A stretch of DNA of 64,000 nt from Pedobacter sp014947265 (GCF_014947265.1 NZ_JADCNK010000002.1:372001-436000), one strand, 5' to 3'; positions 1 through 8,830 are shown, numbered from the stretch's first letter. Numbers and translations are program-made. The notes: generated by a model not told the origin, from the sequence alone.

Positions 1-290
1 CTATAGAGCGAATGGTGAGGGCTATCGAAGAATATGATATTACGGGGATAGAAACTACTTTGGGTTTTGGTAAGTTTGTCATGCAGCACGAGGCTTTTAA
101 AACAGGTAATTTCGATACACATTTTGTGGGTAAATACTTTAAGCCCGAAAGTTTAAAGGTACAGGATGAAACCGAAGCCTTAGTTGCCGCGGTAATTGCT
201 GCAAAACTGTTTGAAAAGAAAGAGGGGAAGTTGGGTGATGTAGTGGTTAAAAATAGCTCTGATTGGAGAAAAAATAGATTGAAGTATTAA
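1..290 (+). CDS. accC: Biotin carboxylase, acetyl-CoA carboxylase subunit (3' end only)
   Basis: This is the C-terminal 95 or so residues of a gene that enters from the left edge; the frame is open from base 3 and ends with TAA at 288-290. The segment with ITGIETTLGFGKFVM followed by NFDTHFVGKYF matches the end of the biotin carboxylase C-terminal domain, where the family has a very similar stretch. The enzyme carboxylates biotin on the carrier protein using ATP and bicarbonate, the first step of fatty-acid synthesis. The usual length is about 450-500 residues, so about four fifths lies outside the window. A propionyl-CoA or pyruvate carboxylase subunit with the same fold cannot be excluded from the tail alone. 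Confidence 0.82.
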   Translation, partial: IERMVRAIEEYDITGIETTLGFGKFVMQHEAFKTGNFDTHFVGKYFKPESLKVQDETEALVAAVIAAKLFEKKEGKLGDVVVKNSSDWRKNRLKY

Positions 291-313
291 AATAAATTAG
301 TCATTACAGGGAT

Positions 314-398
314 CTTCATTCCCAACTTGATTGGGAATCTTAATGCCTTAGTCGAGTTTGTATATAGCATTAAGGTTCCCGCCTGCGCGGGAATGAAG
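314..398. repeat. Palindromic intergenic repeat, family A copy 1
   Basis: The ends CTTCATTCCC and GGGAATGAAG pair. Inside are two smaller hairpins: TTCCCAA/TTGGGAA and TTCCCGC/GCGGGAA with the CCTGCGC core. The fold is a Y or cruciform. A second copy lies at 3866-3935. It fills the space between accC and ribE and may act as a transcript end or processing structure. Confidence 0.8.
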
Positions 399-421
399 TG
401 TAGAAAAAAGAGAAACACAAA

Positions 422-1006
422 ATGTTCACAGGAATTATAGAAACACTTGGCGAGGTTACTGCCATTAAAAACGATCATACCAATATCCACTTTACCATCT
501 CTTCCGCAATCAGCCATGAGCTGAAAATCGATCAGAGTGTAGCCCATAACGGCATATGTTTAACGGTAGTGGCGCTGAATGATGGCAAACATACTGTTAC
601 CGCAATTGATGAAACCCTCAACAAAACCAATTTAGGGGATTTAAAAGTGGGAAGTAAAGTTAACCTGGAGCGCTGTATGCAGATGAACGCCCGTTTAGAT
701 GGACATATTGTGCAGGGACATGTAGACCAGACAGCAGTTTGCATTAAACGAGAAGAACTGGATGGTAGCTGGGAATACCGCTTTAAATATGATGCTTCAG
801 CCGGAAATGTAACTGTAGAAAAAGGTTCTGCCTGTGTAAATGGCATTAGCCTAACCGTTGTAAATTCTCAGGCTGATGAGTTTTCGGTATTTATTATCCC
901 TTACACTTTTGAACATACTAATTTACAGGAAGTTGAAGTTGGCGATACCGTAAATCTAGAGTTCGATATTATTGGCAAATACGTTGCCCGGTTAATGAAC
1001 CGATAA
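422..1006 (+). CDS. ribE: Riboflavin synthase, alpha chain
   Basis: At 194 residues it has the family's usual length. It begins with the signature MFTGIIE and holds two lumazine-binding repeats, roughly residues 1-97 and 98-194; the second repeat is marked by GHIVQGHVD near residue 92. The trimeric enzyme dismutates two 6,7-dimethyl-8-ribityllumazine molecules to riboflavin in the cytosol. The gene stands alone, separated from accC by a palindromic repeat. No FMN riboswitch consensus is visible upstream, so flavin control through that route is not indicated. Confidence 0.95.
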   Translation: MFTGIIETLGEVTAIKNDHTNIHFTISSAISHELKIDQSVAHNGICLTVVALNDGKHTVTAIDETLNKTNLGDLKVGSKVNLERCMQMNARLDGHIVQGHVDQTAVCIKREELDGSWEYRFKYDASAGNVTVEKGSACVNGISLTVVNSQADEFSVFIIPYTFEHTNLQEVEVGDTVNLEFDIIGKYVARLMNR

Positions 1007-1097
1007 GCTATATTCTTTTGTTATGAATTTTTTGATTTAAGTATTTGATAAATAGTGCTTTATATAATCATTTACGTTGTGGTAACGTTTATTTTTT

Positions 1098-1109
1098 CAT
1101 AACAGTGCA
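1098..1109 (+). promoter_or_regulatory. Candidate rhamnose-regulator motif upstream of the rhamnosidase
   Basis: CATAACAGTGCA lies 68 bases before the rhamnosidase start. The same 12 bases occur at 54099-54110, upstream of rhaT. The shared position in front of two rhamnose loci suggests an operator, probably for the GntR-type regulator at 60468-61499. This is inference from two sites. Confidence 0.4.
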
Positions 1110-1177
1110 GGATGGTTGGTTGAATTATATTGTTGAATATAGTAGTGTTAAGACTAAAAAATTTAACGCTAACCAAT

Positions 1178-3826
1178 ATGAACAAGAATTTCCATACCTC
1201 AGGCATAATAGCTACGCTTGCTTTATTTTTTTTATTTACAACAAATGTTTTCGCGCAGAAAATTTCGGTAAAAGATTTAACTGTTGAGTATTTAGTAAAT
1301 CCTTTTAGTATTGATAATCCTAAACCCAGGTTTAGCTGGAAAATTATTTCAACAGCAAAAAACACCAAACAAAACAATTATGAAATCAGGTTGGGTACCT
1401 CGCCAAAAATTGACAAAATTTTATGGAAAACAGCTGTAAACAATGATCAATCGGTACTGATTGCTTATGATGGCCCGCAATTATCCTCAAAAACTAAATA
1501 TTACTGGCAGGTTAGGGTAAAAGATAACCATGGAAATACTTCCTCGTGGTCACCGGTGCAATATTTTCAAACGGGTTTAAAACCTGAAGATTGGAACGCA
1601 AAATGGATTTCGGTGGAAGGTAAAGATACTTCACTGTCCAGCCCTTTGTTCAGAAAAGAATTTAACCTCAAAAAAGAAGTAAAATCTGCCATGGCTTACA
1701 TTACTGCTAAGGGTTTGTATGAGGCCAATATTAACGGCGGGCGTGTTAGTGATGCTTATTTTGCTCCAGGATGGACAAGCTATAAAGATCATATTCAGTA
1801 CCAGGTTTATGATGTTAAGCAATCGCTAAAGAAAGGCGCCAACGTAATTGGTGTTTCATTAGGCGATGGCTGGTATAAAGGGCGTATCGGATTTAGTAAT
1901 CAAAAACAATTTTATGGCGATACCAGGGCATTGTTAATGCAACTGGAAGTGGAATATACCGACGGAAGCAAAGAAACCATCGTAACGGATAATAGCTGGA
2001 AAACAAATTATGGGCCGATACTGGCGTCCAATATTTACGATGGAGAAACCTACGATGCCCGGTTAGAACGCAGTGGCTGGAATAATATTGGTTTTAAAGA
2101 GAATACTACCTGGAAACCAGTGCAGGAGCTGGTAAAGGGCCCGGAAAAACTGGTTGGGATGAGCGGACCGCAAGTAACCAAACACGAAGAATTTAAAGCT
2201 TTAAAAATATTTAAAACGCCTATGGGCGAAACAGTAGTCGATTTCGGACAAAACCTGGTAGGCTGGGTAATGTTGAAAGCCAAAGGTGCAGCAGGTACAA
2301 AAATTACCGTTAGCCATGCTGAAGTATTAACCAAAGAAGGGAATTTTTATACCACTAACCTCCGGTCGGCCAAGCAACAGAACAACTATACATTAAAAGG
2401 GGAAACAGAACAGGTATTTGAACCACATTTTTCTTTTCAGGGTTTCAGGTATGTCAAAATAGACGGATACCCTGGTGAGCTGAAGTTGGAAGACCTTACC
2501 GCTGTAGCTGTTTATTCGGACATGAAAACCACTGGGAAATTCAGCACTTCCAATCCTTTACTAAATCAATTGCAGCATAATATTAGCTGGGGACAGAAAG
2601 GTAATTTTGTTGATGTGCCAACAGATTGTCCTCAAAGAGATGAACGTTTAGGCTGGACAGGCGATGCCCAGGCATTTGCCACAACAGCAGCATATAATAT
2701 GGATGTATCAGGCTTTTTTACCAAATGGTTAAAAGATGTTTCTGCAGATCAGCTTCCGAACGGTAGTGTTCCATTTGTAATCCCAAATGTGCTGAATCAA
2801 AATGATGCAGGTTCTGCAGGCTGGGCTGATGTGGCTACCATTGTTCCCTGGGATATGTATGTGTCCTACGGAGACAAAGGCATATTGGAAACGCAGTATG
2901 GCAGCATGAAAAAGTGGGTCGATTATATTTCTTCTGTGGCAAAAAACAACCTTTGGAACACGGGTTTCCACTTTGGCGATTGGTTGTTTTACCGGCCAAA
3001 TGATGATAATGATGGACGTGCCGCAGTGACGGATAAATATATGATTGCGCAAACATTTTACGCACACTCAACCCAGTTGCTGATAAATGCGGCAAAGGTA
3101 TTGGGTAAAACAGACGACGTAACGAAATACAACTCGCTGTTAGAAAAGATTAAAACAGCTTACATCAAAGAGAATATGACACCTAGTGGCAAATTGATCT
3201 CTAATACCCAAACGGCATACGTACTGGCTTTACAGTTTGATATGCTGCCTGAAAACTTACGTGCACAGGCTGCCCAAAGGCTGGTAGATAATGTAAGAGA
3301 TTATGGAAACCACCTGACTACAGGTTTTTTGGGTACACCATACCTTTGTCATGTATTAAGCCGTTTTGGGCATGAAGATGTAGCTTACGATCTGTTGTTG
3401 CAGGAAAGTTATCCTTCATGGTTATATCCTGTTAAAATGGGGGCAACCACCATTTGGGAGCGCTGGGATGGCATTAAACAGGATGGCTCTTTTCAAACAG
3501 CAGATATGAATTCTTTTAACCACTACGCTTATGGTGCTATTGGCGATTGGATGTATAAAAATATTGCCGGTATTAATCCCGTATCAGCGCAACCAGGTTA
3601 CAAAAGCATTTTAGTTGCACCCAGACCAGGTGGGAAATTAACCAATGCTTCAGCAGAATTGGAAACGGTTTATGGTACGGTTAAATCATCATGGACGATC
3701 GCTGAGGGTGTTTTTAAACTTGATGTAACCGTTCCGGCCAATGCGAGTGCTACAGTAATATTGCCAAAGGCCGATAAAAAAGAAGAAATAGGATCAGGGA
3801 GCTATCATTTTGAATGCAAATATTAA
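1178..3826 (+). CDS. Secreted GH78 alpha-L-rhamnosidase
   Basis: The chosen start (ATG at 1178) gives an 882-residue protein that opens with a signal peptide ending near VFAQ; a longer frame from 1130 would put the signal sequence inside. The family order fits: N-terminal fibronectin-like and carbohydrate-binding beta domains, then the six-hairpin catalytic domain. DCPQRDER at residues 483-490 and TIWERWDG around Glu761 match the conserved acidic residues used as general acid and base in GH78 enzymes. It should release terminal L-rhamnose from plant or bacterial glycans in the periplasm or outside. It stands alone, but its upstream region shares a 12-base motif with the rhamnose operon 53 kb away. 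Confidence 0.93.
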   Translation: MNKNFHTSGIIATLALFFLFTTNVFAQKISVKDLTVEYLVNPFSIDNPKPRFSWKIISTAKNTKQNNYEIRLGTSPKIDKILWKTAVNNDQSVLIAYDGPQLSSKTKYYWQVRVKDNHGNTSSWSPVQYFQTGLKPEDWNAKWISVEGKDTSLSSPLFRKEFNLKKEVKSAMAYITAKGLYEANINGGRVSDAYFAPGWTSYKDHIQYQVYDVKQSLKKGANVIGVSLGDGWYKGRIGFSNQKQFYGDTRALLMQLEVEYTDGSKETIVTDNSWKTNYGPILASNIYDGETYDARLERSGWNNIGFKENTTWKPVQELVKGPEKLVGMSGPQVTKHEEFKALKIFKTPMGETVVDFGQNLVGWVMLKAKGAAGTKITVSHAEVLTKEGNFYTTNLRSAKQQNNYTLKGETEQVFEPHFSFQGFRYVKIDGYPGELKLEDLTAVAVYSDMKTTGKFSTSNPLLNQLQHNISWGQKGNFVDVPTDCPQRDERLGWTGDAQAFATTAAYNMDVSGFFTKWLKDVSADQLPNGSVPFVIPNVLNQNDAGSAGWADVATIVPWDMYVSYGDKGILETQYGSMKKWVDYISSVAKNNLWNTGFHFGDWLFYRPNDDNDGRAAVTDKYMIAQTFYAHSTQLLINAAKVLGKTDDVTKYNSLLEKIKTAYIKENMTPSGKLISNTQTAYVLALQFDMLPENLRAQAAQRLVDNVRDYGNHLTTGFLGTPYLCHVLSRFGHEDVAYDLLLQESYPSWLYPVKMGATTIWERWDGIKQDGSFQTADMNSFNHYAYGAIGDWMYKNIAGINPVSAQPGYKSILVAPRPGGKLTNASAELETVYGTVKSSWTIAEGVFKLDVTVPANASATVILPKADKKEEIGSGSYHFECKY

Positions 3827-3865
3827 TCGCTAATATTGCAGTATTGTAAAAAGAACACAAAAGAT

Positions 3866-3935
3866 CGTCATTCCCAACTCGATTGGGAATCTTAATGCGC
3901 TGAGTAGTAAGATTCCCGCCTGCGCGGGAATGACG
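3866..3935. repeat. Palindromic intergenic repeat, family A copy 2
   Basis: The ends CGTCATTCCC and GGGAATGACG are exact inverted repeats. The internal hairpins are the same as in the copy at 314-398, but the central part is about 15 bases shorter. It lies between the rhamnosidase and the DUF4268 gene. Confidence 0.82.
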
Positions 3936-3982
3936 ATTTAGATTAATGATGATAAGGCCTCTATTAGATGCGGCAAAAATAA

Positions 3983-4444
3983 ATGTACAGTAAAGAAGAA
4001 GCAGCCCGTTTACGTCAACAGTTTTGGATCAGTTTTGGGCAATATATGAAACCTGTTCCTTCAGCGAGCGGTTCGACTGTAAACTGGACGAACTACAAAA
4101 CTGGTGTGAAGAACATCTTCTTTAAAATGGATGTTGATGGTAAGAAGGCATTTATCAGCATTCAACTTTCGCATCCTGATTCTGAAATCAGGCACCTCAT
4201 CTTCGAACAGTTTGAAGAATTTAAGCTCCTGTTCATTAATACCATAAACGAAGAATGGGATTGGATTAAAGATGCAACCGATGATTTTGGTAAAACAGTA
4301 TCTCAGATTTCAATCAGCATTACCGGAGTAAGCATTTTTAATCAACAGCACTGGCCTACGTTAATCTCCTTTTTTAAACCCAGAATAATTGCCTTAGATG
4401 AATTTTGGGATAATGTAAAACCTGTTTTCGAAGATTTGGTTTAA
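3983..4444 (+). CDS. DUF4268-type protein
   Basis: This 153-residue soluble protein has no signal peptide. The pattern of an aromatic-rich start (RQQFWISFGQYM), a basic-hydrophobic middle and a tail FFKPRIIALDEFWDNVKP fits the DUF4268 family common in Bacteroidota. The domain is sometimes found fused to restriction-type or helicase proteins, but the standalone form has no proven role. Its stop codon overlaps the stop of the convergent gene 4441-5592 by three bases. The upstream neighbour is only a palindromic repeat, so it is probably transcribed alone. Confidence 0.6.
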   Translation: MYSKEEAARLRQQFWISFGQYMKPVPSASGSTVNWTNYKTGVKNIFFKMDVDGKKAFISIQLSHPDSEIRHLIFEQFEEFKLLFINTINEEWDWIKDATDDFGKTVSQISISITGVSIFNQQHWPTLISFFKPRIIALDEFWDNVKPVFEDLV

Positions 4445-5592
4445 TCAGCCAGATTTAGCTGTGCAATCCTATTCTTTGAAAATTTAATTTCTTCTTTATC
4501 ATCGGTTGAGCTGGGCTTGCTTTTTAAGTAGAGGTTATAATATTTAAATGCATTTTTTTCCTGCTTTAAACGGGTATCGTAAAATACAGCCAGGCGGTAA
4601 AACAAGGTAGGGGTGGCTTTAAACTGCAGTCCTTTTTTATAAGCGGCACTTGCCAAAGCCAGTTGATTGTTTTCTTCATAAACCAATCCCAATAAAGAAT
4701 AATAGCTGGAAGTATTGGGCGAAATGGCTTCATCTATGGTTTTCTTGGTGTAAATAGCCGCCTGTGGATAATTCTTTAGTGCGCGGTAACTAAGTGAAGT
4801 ATAGTATAAAGTCGCCTCGTTTTCCATGGCTGCCATTTCCAATAACTTAAAGAGATCAATCGCTTTCTGATATTTTTTGGTGTAATAATAAGCTTTTGCT
4901 ACATCTTTTATCACCCCTGCATCAGCACCATCTTTCAACAGTTTCTCTCCCGAAGCAATCACTTCGCTGTACTTTTTAAGCTGGTTGGCAATAGGAAGCT
5001 TAGCCCTTTGCAACACCAGGTTATCGCTATCTCCTTTAATGGCAATATCGAGCACGTTATAAGCTTTTTCGTATCGCTGATATGCGGAATGCACCTCGGC
5101 CAGATCGGCAGCAACATCTCCCTCCAATGGATTGATCTGATTAGCCTTTAACAGGTAAATAAATTTCATCGAATCGGTAGGCACGGGATAAAGATTGGCT
5201 AGCAGTTTATACACACTAAAATTATTGCCGTCTATTTTTACAATTTTACTGTAATACAGTTTGGCCTTTTCGGTATTACCTCTTTTTGTGTTAATACTGC
5301 CAAGGCTGAAGAGAATAGGCAGGCTTTGTGGCTGCAGTGAATAGGCTTTGCTGTAAAATTTTTCGGCTTCTACATTATTACCTGCCATTAAAAAACAATA
5401 ACCAATCTGGCTGAGGGTTTTGAAATCTTTCACTTCTTCTCCATAAATACCCTTGAGGTATTGAGCAGCATCGCCATAACGTTGGGTCTGATAGAAATCG
5501 AAAAGTTTTTCTTTATCGATTACAGTTACGTTTTGTGCGTAAATACCTATACTTAAACAAAGCAATGCCAGTAATGTGAGCAGTTTTTTCAT
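4441..5592 (-). CDS. Exported TPR-repeat protein
   Basis: This 383-residue protein begins with a signal peptide (MKKLLTLLALLCLSIGIYAQ). The rest is a succession of helix pairs with the TPR pattern, for example LFSLGSINTKRGNTEKAKLYY and YYSLLGLVYEENNQLALASAAY. Such solenoids act as scaffolds in the periplasm or at the inner face of the outer membrane; the partner is unknown. No enzymatic motif is visible. The stop overlaps that of the convergent DUF4268 gene, with no room for a terminator between them. Confidence 0.75.
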   Translation of the reverse strand: MKKLLTLLALLCLSIGIYAQNVTVIDKEKLFDFYQTQRYGDAAQYLKGIYGEEVKDFKTLSQIGYCFLMAGNNVEAEKFYSKAYSLQPQSLPILFSLGSINTKRGNTEKAKLYYSKIVKIDGNNFSVYKLLANLYPVPTDSMKFIYLLKANQINPLEGDVAADLAEVHSAYQRYEKAYNVLDIAIKGDSDNLVLQRAKLPIANQLKKYSEVIASGEKLLKDGADAGVIKDVAKAYYYTKKYQKAIDLFKLLEMAAMENEATLYYTSLSYRALKNYPQAAIYTKKTIDEAISPNTSSYYSLLGLVYEENNQLALASAAYKKGLQFKATPTLFYRLAVFYDTRLKQEKNAFKYYNLYLKSKPSSTDDKEEIKFSKNRIAQLNLAD

Positions 5593-5721
5593 AATGGTTA
5601 ATATTTAACTAATTTATTAGTTGTTTTTGATAATTCCAAATCTGCTGTTAAAAAATTGGAGAAATAAAACAAAACCAGTGCTAAGGGGTTTAATAGAAAA
5701 GTTTAACTAAAATAAGAACCT

Positions 5722-6018
5722 ATGAATACTTTAAAGAAGTTTGAGTTAATGGAAAAGATTGTGCGTGAATTGGAAGATTTACAAAATTCTCAGCAGGCAC
5801 TTATTCAAAAAATTGGTAAAATTGAAGTAGATAATATCGAATTGGGTGATGGTCGCCTGGAAAAAGATTTACCAGATATTCATCAAAATTTAGCAGATAA
5901 CTTAGACACTATCTCAGGAATTTTAGATTACTTTGCGGGTAAAACACAAAACTTTGGTGATAAAAACAATGTTGATGCTTTAAAAGAACAAGAAGCCATT
6001 AACAATGCCACCAGCTAA
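5722..6018 (+). CDS. Small conserved-looking cytosolic protein
   Basis: This 98-residue protein has no signal peptide. It is mostly helical by composition, with an early segment rich in Glu, Gln and Lys (residues 8-35) that could form a coiled coil, and a second helix after the LPDIHQN motif. I do not recognise the family. It is followed 12 bases later by an outer-membrane barrel gene in the same direction, so the two probably share a transcript that ends at the terminator at 6640-6672. Confidence 0.6.
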   Translation: MNTLKKFELMEKIVRELEDLQNSQQALIQKIGKIEVDNIELGDGRLEKDLPDIHQNLADNLDTISGILDYFAGKTQNFGDKNNVDALKEQEAINNATS

Positions 6019-6030
6019 ATTTAATCGCAT

Positions 6031-6621
6031 ATGAAATTTTTATCTTTAACCGTTGCCTTTTTGCTTGTTGGCTTATTTGCCAGCGCACAGGTATTACCGT
6101 CTTTCCAGCTGGGCATTAAAGCTGGTGCAAATTTTTCGAAATTTGATAGTGAAAACACTTTTAACAGCAATAACCGCACTGGTTTTTACGGAGGCCTATG
6201 GGCTAGGGTAGGTGCCGCAGGCGTTTATTTTCAACCAGAGCTTTATGTATCAGGAAAAAAAGCGGATTTAGTAAGCGATGCAACGGGAGAGGTAAATAAA
6301 GTGCACTTTACAAGTCTTGATGTGCCACTATTGGTGGGTACAAAATTTGGTGCCGCCGGTGTCGGACTCCGTTTAAACACGGGGCCAATGTTCTCATTGA
6401 TATTAGATGAAAACCAAAGTTTTGGTCAGGCAGCAGGAAGTGTGTTCAAGGCCGACTTTAAAAATCAAGCTATGGCCTGGCAGTTTGGTGCAGGTTTAGA
6501 CCTGAAAAAACTAAGCTTTGATGCACGTTACGAACTTGGCCTGTCAAAAATAAACAAAGCAGGTTATCCTGGTACTAAGCTAAATTTATTTACTGTTGGT
6601 TTAGGTTATAGGATTCTGTAA
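6031..6621 (+). CDS. PorT-like outer-membrane beta-barrel protein
   Basis: The 196 residues start with a signal peptide cleaved near FASAQ. Alternating hydrophobic strands separated by glycine-rich turns follow, starting with FQLGIKAGANFSKF, the usual opening strand of the Bacteroidota outer-membrane barrel family. The last residues (FTVGLGYRIL) end in a hydrophobic residue, as barrel proteins do. The expected location is the outer membrane. The specific cargo or role is unknown. It lies 12 bases downstream of the small gene at 5722-6018 and is followed by a strong terminator. Confidence 0.75.
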   Translation: MKFLSLTVAFLLVGLFASAQVLPSFQLGIKAGANFSKFDSENTFNSNNRTGFYGGLWARVGAAGVYFQPELYVSGKKADLVSDATGEVNKVHFTSLDVPLLVGTKFGAAGVGLRLNTGPMFSLILDENQSFGQAAGSVFKADFKNQAMAWQFGAGLDLKKLSFDARYELGLSKINKAGYPGTKLNLFTVGLGYRIL

Positions 6622-6639
6622 TAAAAATTATTAAGAAAG

Positions 6640-6672
6640 AAAGGTGTTCATTAAAAATGGACACCTTTTTTT
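6640..6672 (+). terminator. Rho-independent terminator
   Basis: AAAGGTGTTCAT pairs with ATGGACACCTTT (12 pairs, one G-T) around a five-base loop. A run of seven T follows. It closes the transcript of 5722-6621. Confidence 0.88.
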
Positions 6673-6745
6673 ATGCCTTAGATTTCCAGGAGTGTATTTT
6701 CTGCCTATCTGGAAAAGGCTATATCAGGATTTTTAAAAGATAAAA

Positions 6746-6776
6746 TTTGCTTTTGTAAAATTGTTGATTACATTTG
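6746..6776 (+). promoter_or_regulatory. Bacteroidota-type promoter of ohr
   Basis: TTTG at 6746-6749 and TACATTTG at 6769-6776 are separated by 19 bases, matching the -33/-7 consensus of the Bacteroidota housekeeping sigma factor. The -7 box runs into the palindromic operator that begins at 6773. Confidence 0.75.
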
Positions 6777-6809
6777 TATCGTAAACGATATAATCGTTTG
6801 CGATACAAA
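6773..6809. promoter_or_regulatory. Palindromic OhrR operator
   Basis: Two 17-base arms (TTTGTATCGTAAACGAT and its near-exact reverse complement, one mismatch) flank a three-base centre. It overlaps the -7 box and the expected transcription start of ohr, so a bound dimeric MarR-family repressor would block initiation. The AT-rich palindrome matches the type bound by OhrR. The ohrR gene is 630 bases downstream. Confidence 0.8.
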
Positions 6810-6823
6810 TAAAAAAATATAAT

Positions 6824-7243
6824 ATGAAAACGTTGTATGAAACAAGCGCTACCGTAACCGGCGGACGTAATGGAAAAATAACAAGTGAAAATGGTGTTTT
6901 AGAGCTTGAAGTGAGAATGCCAAAAGAATTAGGTGGTACTGGTGAGGGATACACCAATCCTGAACAGCTTTTTGCTGCTGGTTATGCCGCTTGCTTTGAT
7001 AGTGCACTAAACTTAATTATGCATCAGGATAAAGTGAAGCCTGAACAACCATCTACAGTTAAAGCAAATGTTTCGTTGCACCCAGATGAAAAAGGAGGCT
7101 TCAAGTTAGGCGTTTCCTTACAGGTGCACATCCCAGGCATTGAAGCCACACAGGCTCAGCAATTGATAGAGAAAGCGCATACGATCTGTCCATACTCAAA
7201 TGCGACCCGTGGAAACATTGATGTTAAATTGGAAGTAATTTAA
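6824..7243 (+). CDS. ohr: Organic hydroperoxide resistance protein (Ohr/OsmC family)
   Basis: The 139 residues match the usual Ohr length. The two catalytic cysteines are visible: Cys57 in AAGYAACFDSALN and Cys122 in HTICPYSNATRG. Glu and Arg partners of the active site are plausible at Arg15 and around Glu47. Ohr is a cytosolic thiol peroxidase that reduces organic and lipid hydroperoxides, usually recycled by lipoamide. The gene is preceded by a promoter overlapped by a 37-base palindrome and is followed by ohrR, so peroxide-induced derepression is expected. Confidence 0.95.
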   Translation: MKTLYETSATVTGGRNGKITSENGVLELEVRMPKELGGTGEGYTNPEQLFAAGYAACFDSALNLIMHQDKVKPEQPSTVKANVSLHPDEKGGFKLGVSLQVHIPGIEATQAQQLIEKAHTICPYSNATRGNIDVKLEVI

Positions 7244-7286
7244 TTATAGAATTAAGCAGAGGCGTGATGACAGATAAAAATGGGCC

Positions 7287-7345
7287 GTCATTTCGACAGT
7301 AGTGGAGAAATCTTTAAAATAGCTTAAAGATTTCTCTGCTCTGTT
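7287..7345. repeat. Palindromic repeat, GTCATTTCGA family, short copy
   Basis: GTCATTTCGACAG and GGAGAAATCTTTAA are followed by TTAAAGATTTCTC, forming a hairpin of the family seen also near 19537-19624, 44237-44334 and 53769-53797. The closing TCGAAATGAC arm is lost here. Confidence 0.65.
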
Positions 7346-7442
7346 CTAGCTAAATTAACAACCGATCTTTGTATTCAAAAGCAAGTTTCGGAGAAAATGT
7401 TTTACTTAGCTGAATATTTTATTGTTAAAGAAAAACCGTGCG

Positions 7443-7877
7443 ATGGAAATAGATGAGTCTTTAAAATTGGAAAATCAATTGTGTTTTCCACTTTATGCTG
7501 CTTCGAGGTTAGTAACCAAATGTTATCAGCCTGTGCTTGATACCTTAGGTATAACCTATCCGCAATATCTGGTATTAATGGTGTTATGGGAAAACGATTC
7601 AGTTAGCCTAAGCTTGCTTTCACAGAAATTGATGCTACAATCGAACACTTTAACCCCTTTGCTTAAACGCATGCAGGAAACCGGACTTGTGGAGCGTGTG
7701 AGGTCATTAAAAGACGAAAGAAGCATCGTGATATCGCTTACAGAAAAGGGATTGGCATTGAAAGAAAAAGCACCGGTTTTACGGACTCAGCTTGGCGATC
7801 ATCTGGGTATAAACCTTGAAGAAATTATCCAATTGAAAACCCTGCTTGATAAACTGATCAAAAACCTGGCTGTATAA
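7443..7877 (+). CDS. ohrR: OhrR-type MarR-family peroxide sensor
   Basis: From the ATG at 7443 the protein has 144 residues; an in-frame codon at 7422 is less likely because the family starts just before the conserved LENQLCFPLYAASR. Cys14 in that motif is the peroxide-sensing cysteine of OhrR proteins. A winged-helix domain covers about residues 30-110, with RVRSLKDERS as the wing. Oxidation of the cysteine releases the repressor from its palindrome, here most likely the site at 6773-6809. No equally good palindrome is seen before ohrR itself. Confidence 0.92.
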   Translation: MEIDESLKLENQLCFPLYAASRLVTKCYQPVLDTLGITYPQYLVLMVLWENDSVSLSLLSQKLMLQSNTLTPLLKRMQETGLVERVRSLKDERSIVISLTEKGLALKEKAPVLRTQLGDHLGINLEEIIQLKTLLDKLIKNLAV

Positions 7878-7912
7878 ATTAGGTTTACCAATTAAAAAGG
7901 TTTCATCTAGCC

Positions 7913-8830
7913 TTATTTTTCTGGTTCAACTTCGGTCAGCTCATAAGCAAACGACCCATTTTTCGGGATAATTGGCGTAGCTCTTCCAACGCTCAATGCT
8001 TTTATAAATGAAGCTCCGAAATAGAATATCAATGAAGAGTAGAATACAAAAAGCATAATTACGATAATGGATCCAGCCGATCCATAAATATTGCTGATGT
8101 TACTCAGTGGCAATAAAATCCTTAAAATATATTTTCCTACTGTAAAAAGGCAGCCGGTTAACAGGCCTCCGGAAATTGCTGCCCTCCAGGTTGGACGCCC
8201 GTTTGTTAAATACCTGAAAAGTATGGTAAACCAGGTGGTTACGATGACGACAAAAACCAATTGGTTGATGATAGAAGTTAAGACTAATCCGAAAGAAGGA
8301 GCACCGTCTTTTAGATAGGCGCCAATATAAGCCTGCACACTATCGGCCAGTAAGCCTATAAAGAATAATATCCCAGCCAATAAAATAATGGTAACGGATA
8401 TGGCTCTTGATTTAAGGGTGTTAATGATCCCTTTTTTATCTTTCTGGCCTATATTCCAGATCTGTTCTAAAGAGTTTTTAATCACATTAAATAGCGTGGT
8501 AGCTACAAAAAGGAAAAATATAAAACTGAACAAAGTTACATACCAGGCCTGATCAATCCCCCGGATATTTCTTAATGTAGTTCTGATCTGTAAAATACTT
8601 TCATTATCCAGAATACTAGCCAAACGTTCGAACAGGTGTGTAGCCAATAGCCTTCTATCGGTAAACATACCGAAAAGCCTGATCAGGATAATTAATATTG
8701 GGGGTAAAGCGAAATTGGTAAAAAAAGCAGTAGCACCGGCCAAACGTAAGGGATCATTCTGCTGAAATAAATTAAATGCTTTTCTTATGGTAGAGAAAAA
8801 AAACTTCAGATCTTGTATTATCGATGGCAT
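7913..8830 (-). CDS. YihY/BrkB-family inner-membrane protein
   Basis: The 305-residue protein has about six hydrophobic membrane segments. It carries the family features: an early LAGATAFFTNFALPPIL segment, a central LFNVIKNSLEQIWNI and a late GSAGSIIVIMLFVFYSSLIFYFGASF. These proteins were once called ribonuclease BN; that was a wrong assignment and the transport role is unproven. The gene converges on ohrR with 35 bases between the stops. It is probably monocistronic. Confidence 0.88.
   Translation of the reverse strand: MPSIIQDLKFFFSTIRKAFNLFQQNDPLRLAGATAFFTNFALPPILIILIRLFGMFTDRRLLATHLFERLASILDNESILQIRTTLRNIRGIDQAWYVTLFSFIFFLFVATTLFNVIKNSLEQIWNIGQKDKKGIINTLKSRAISVTIILLAGILFFIGLLADSVQAYIGAYLKDGAPSFGLVLTSIINQLVFVVIVTTWFTILFRYLTNGRPTWRAAISGGLLTGCLFTVGKYILRILLPLSNISNIYGSAGSIIVIMLFVFYSSLIFYFGASFIKALSVGRATPIIPKNGSFAYELTEVEPEK

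Noticed and set aside
401..421. FMN riboswitch before ribE
   Set aside because: No RFN-type consensus is seen between accC and ribE; the space is filled by the family A palindrome.
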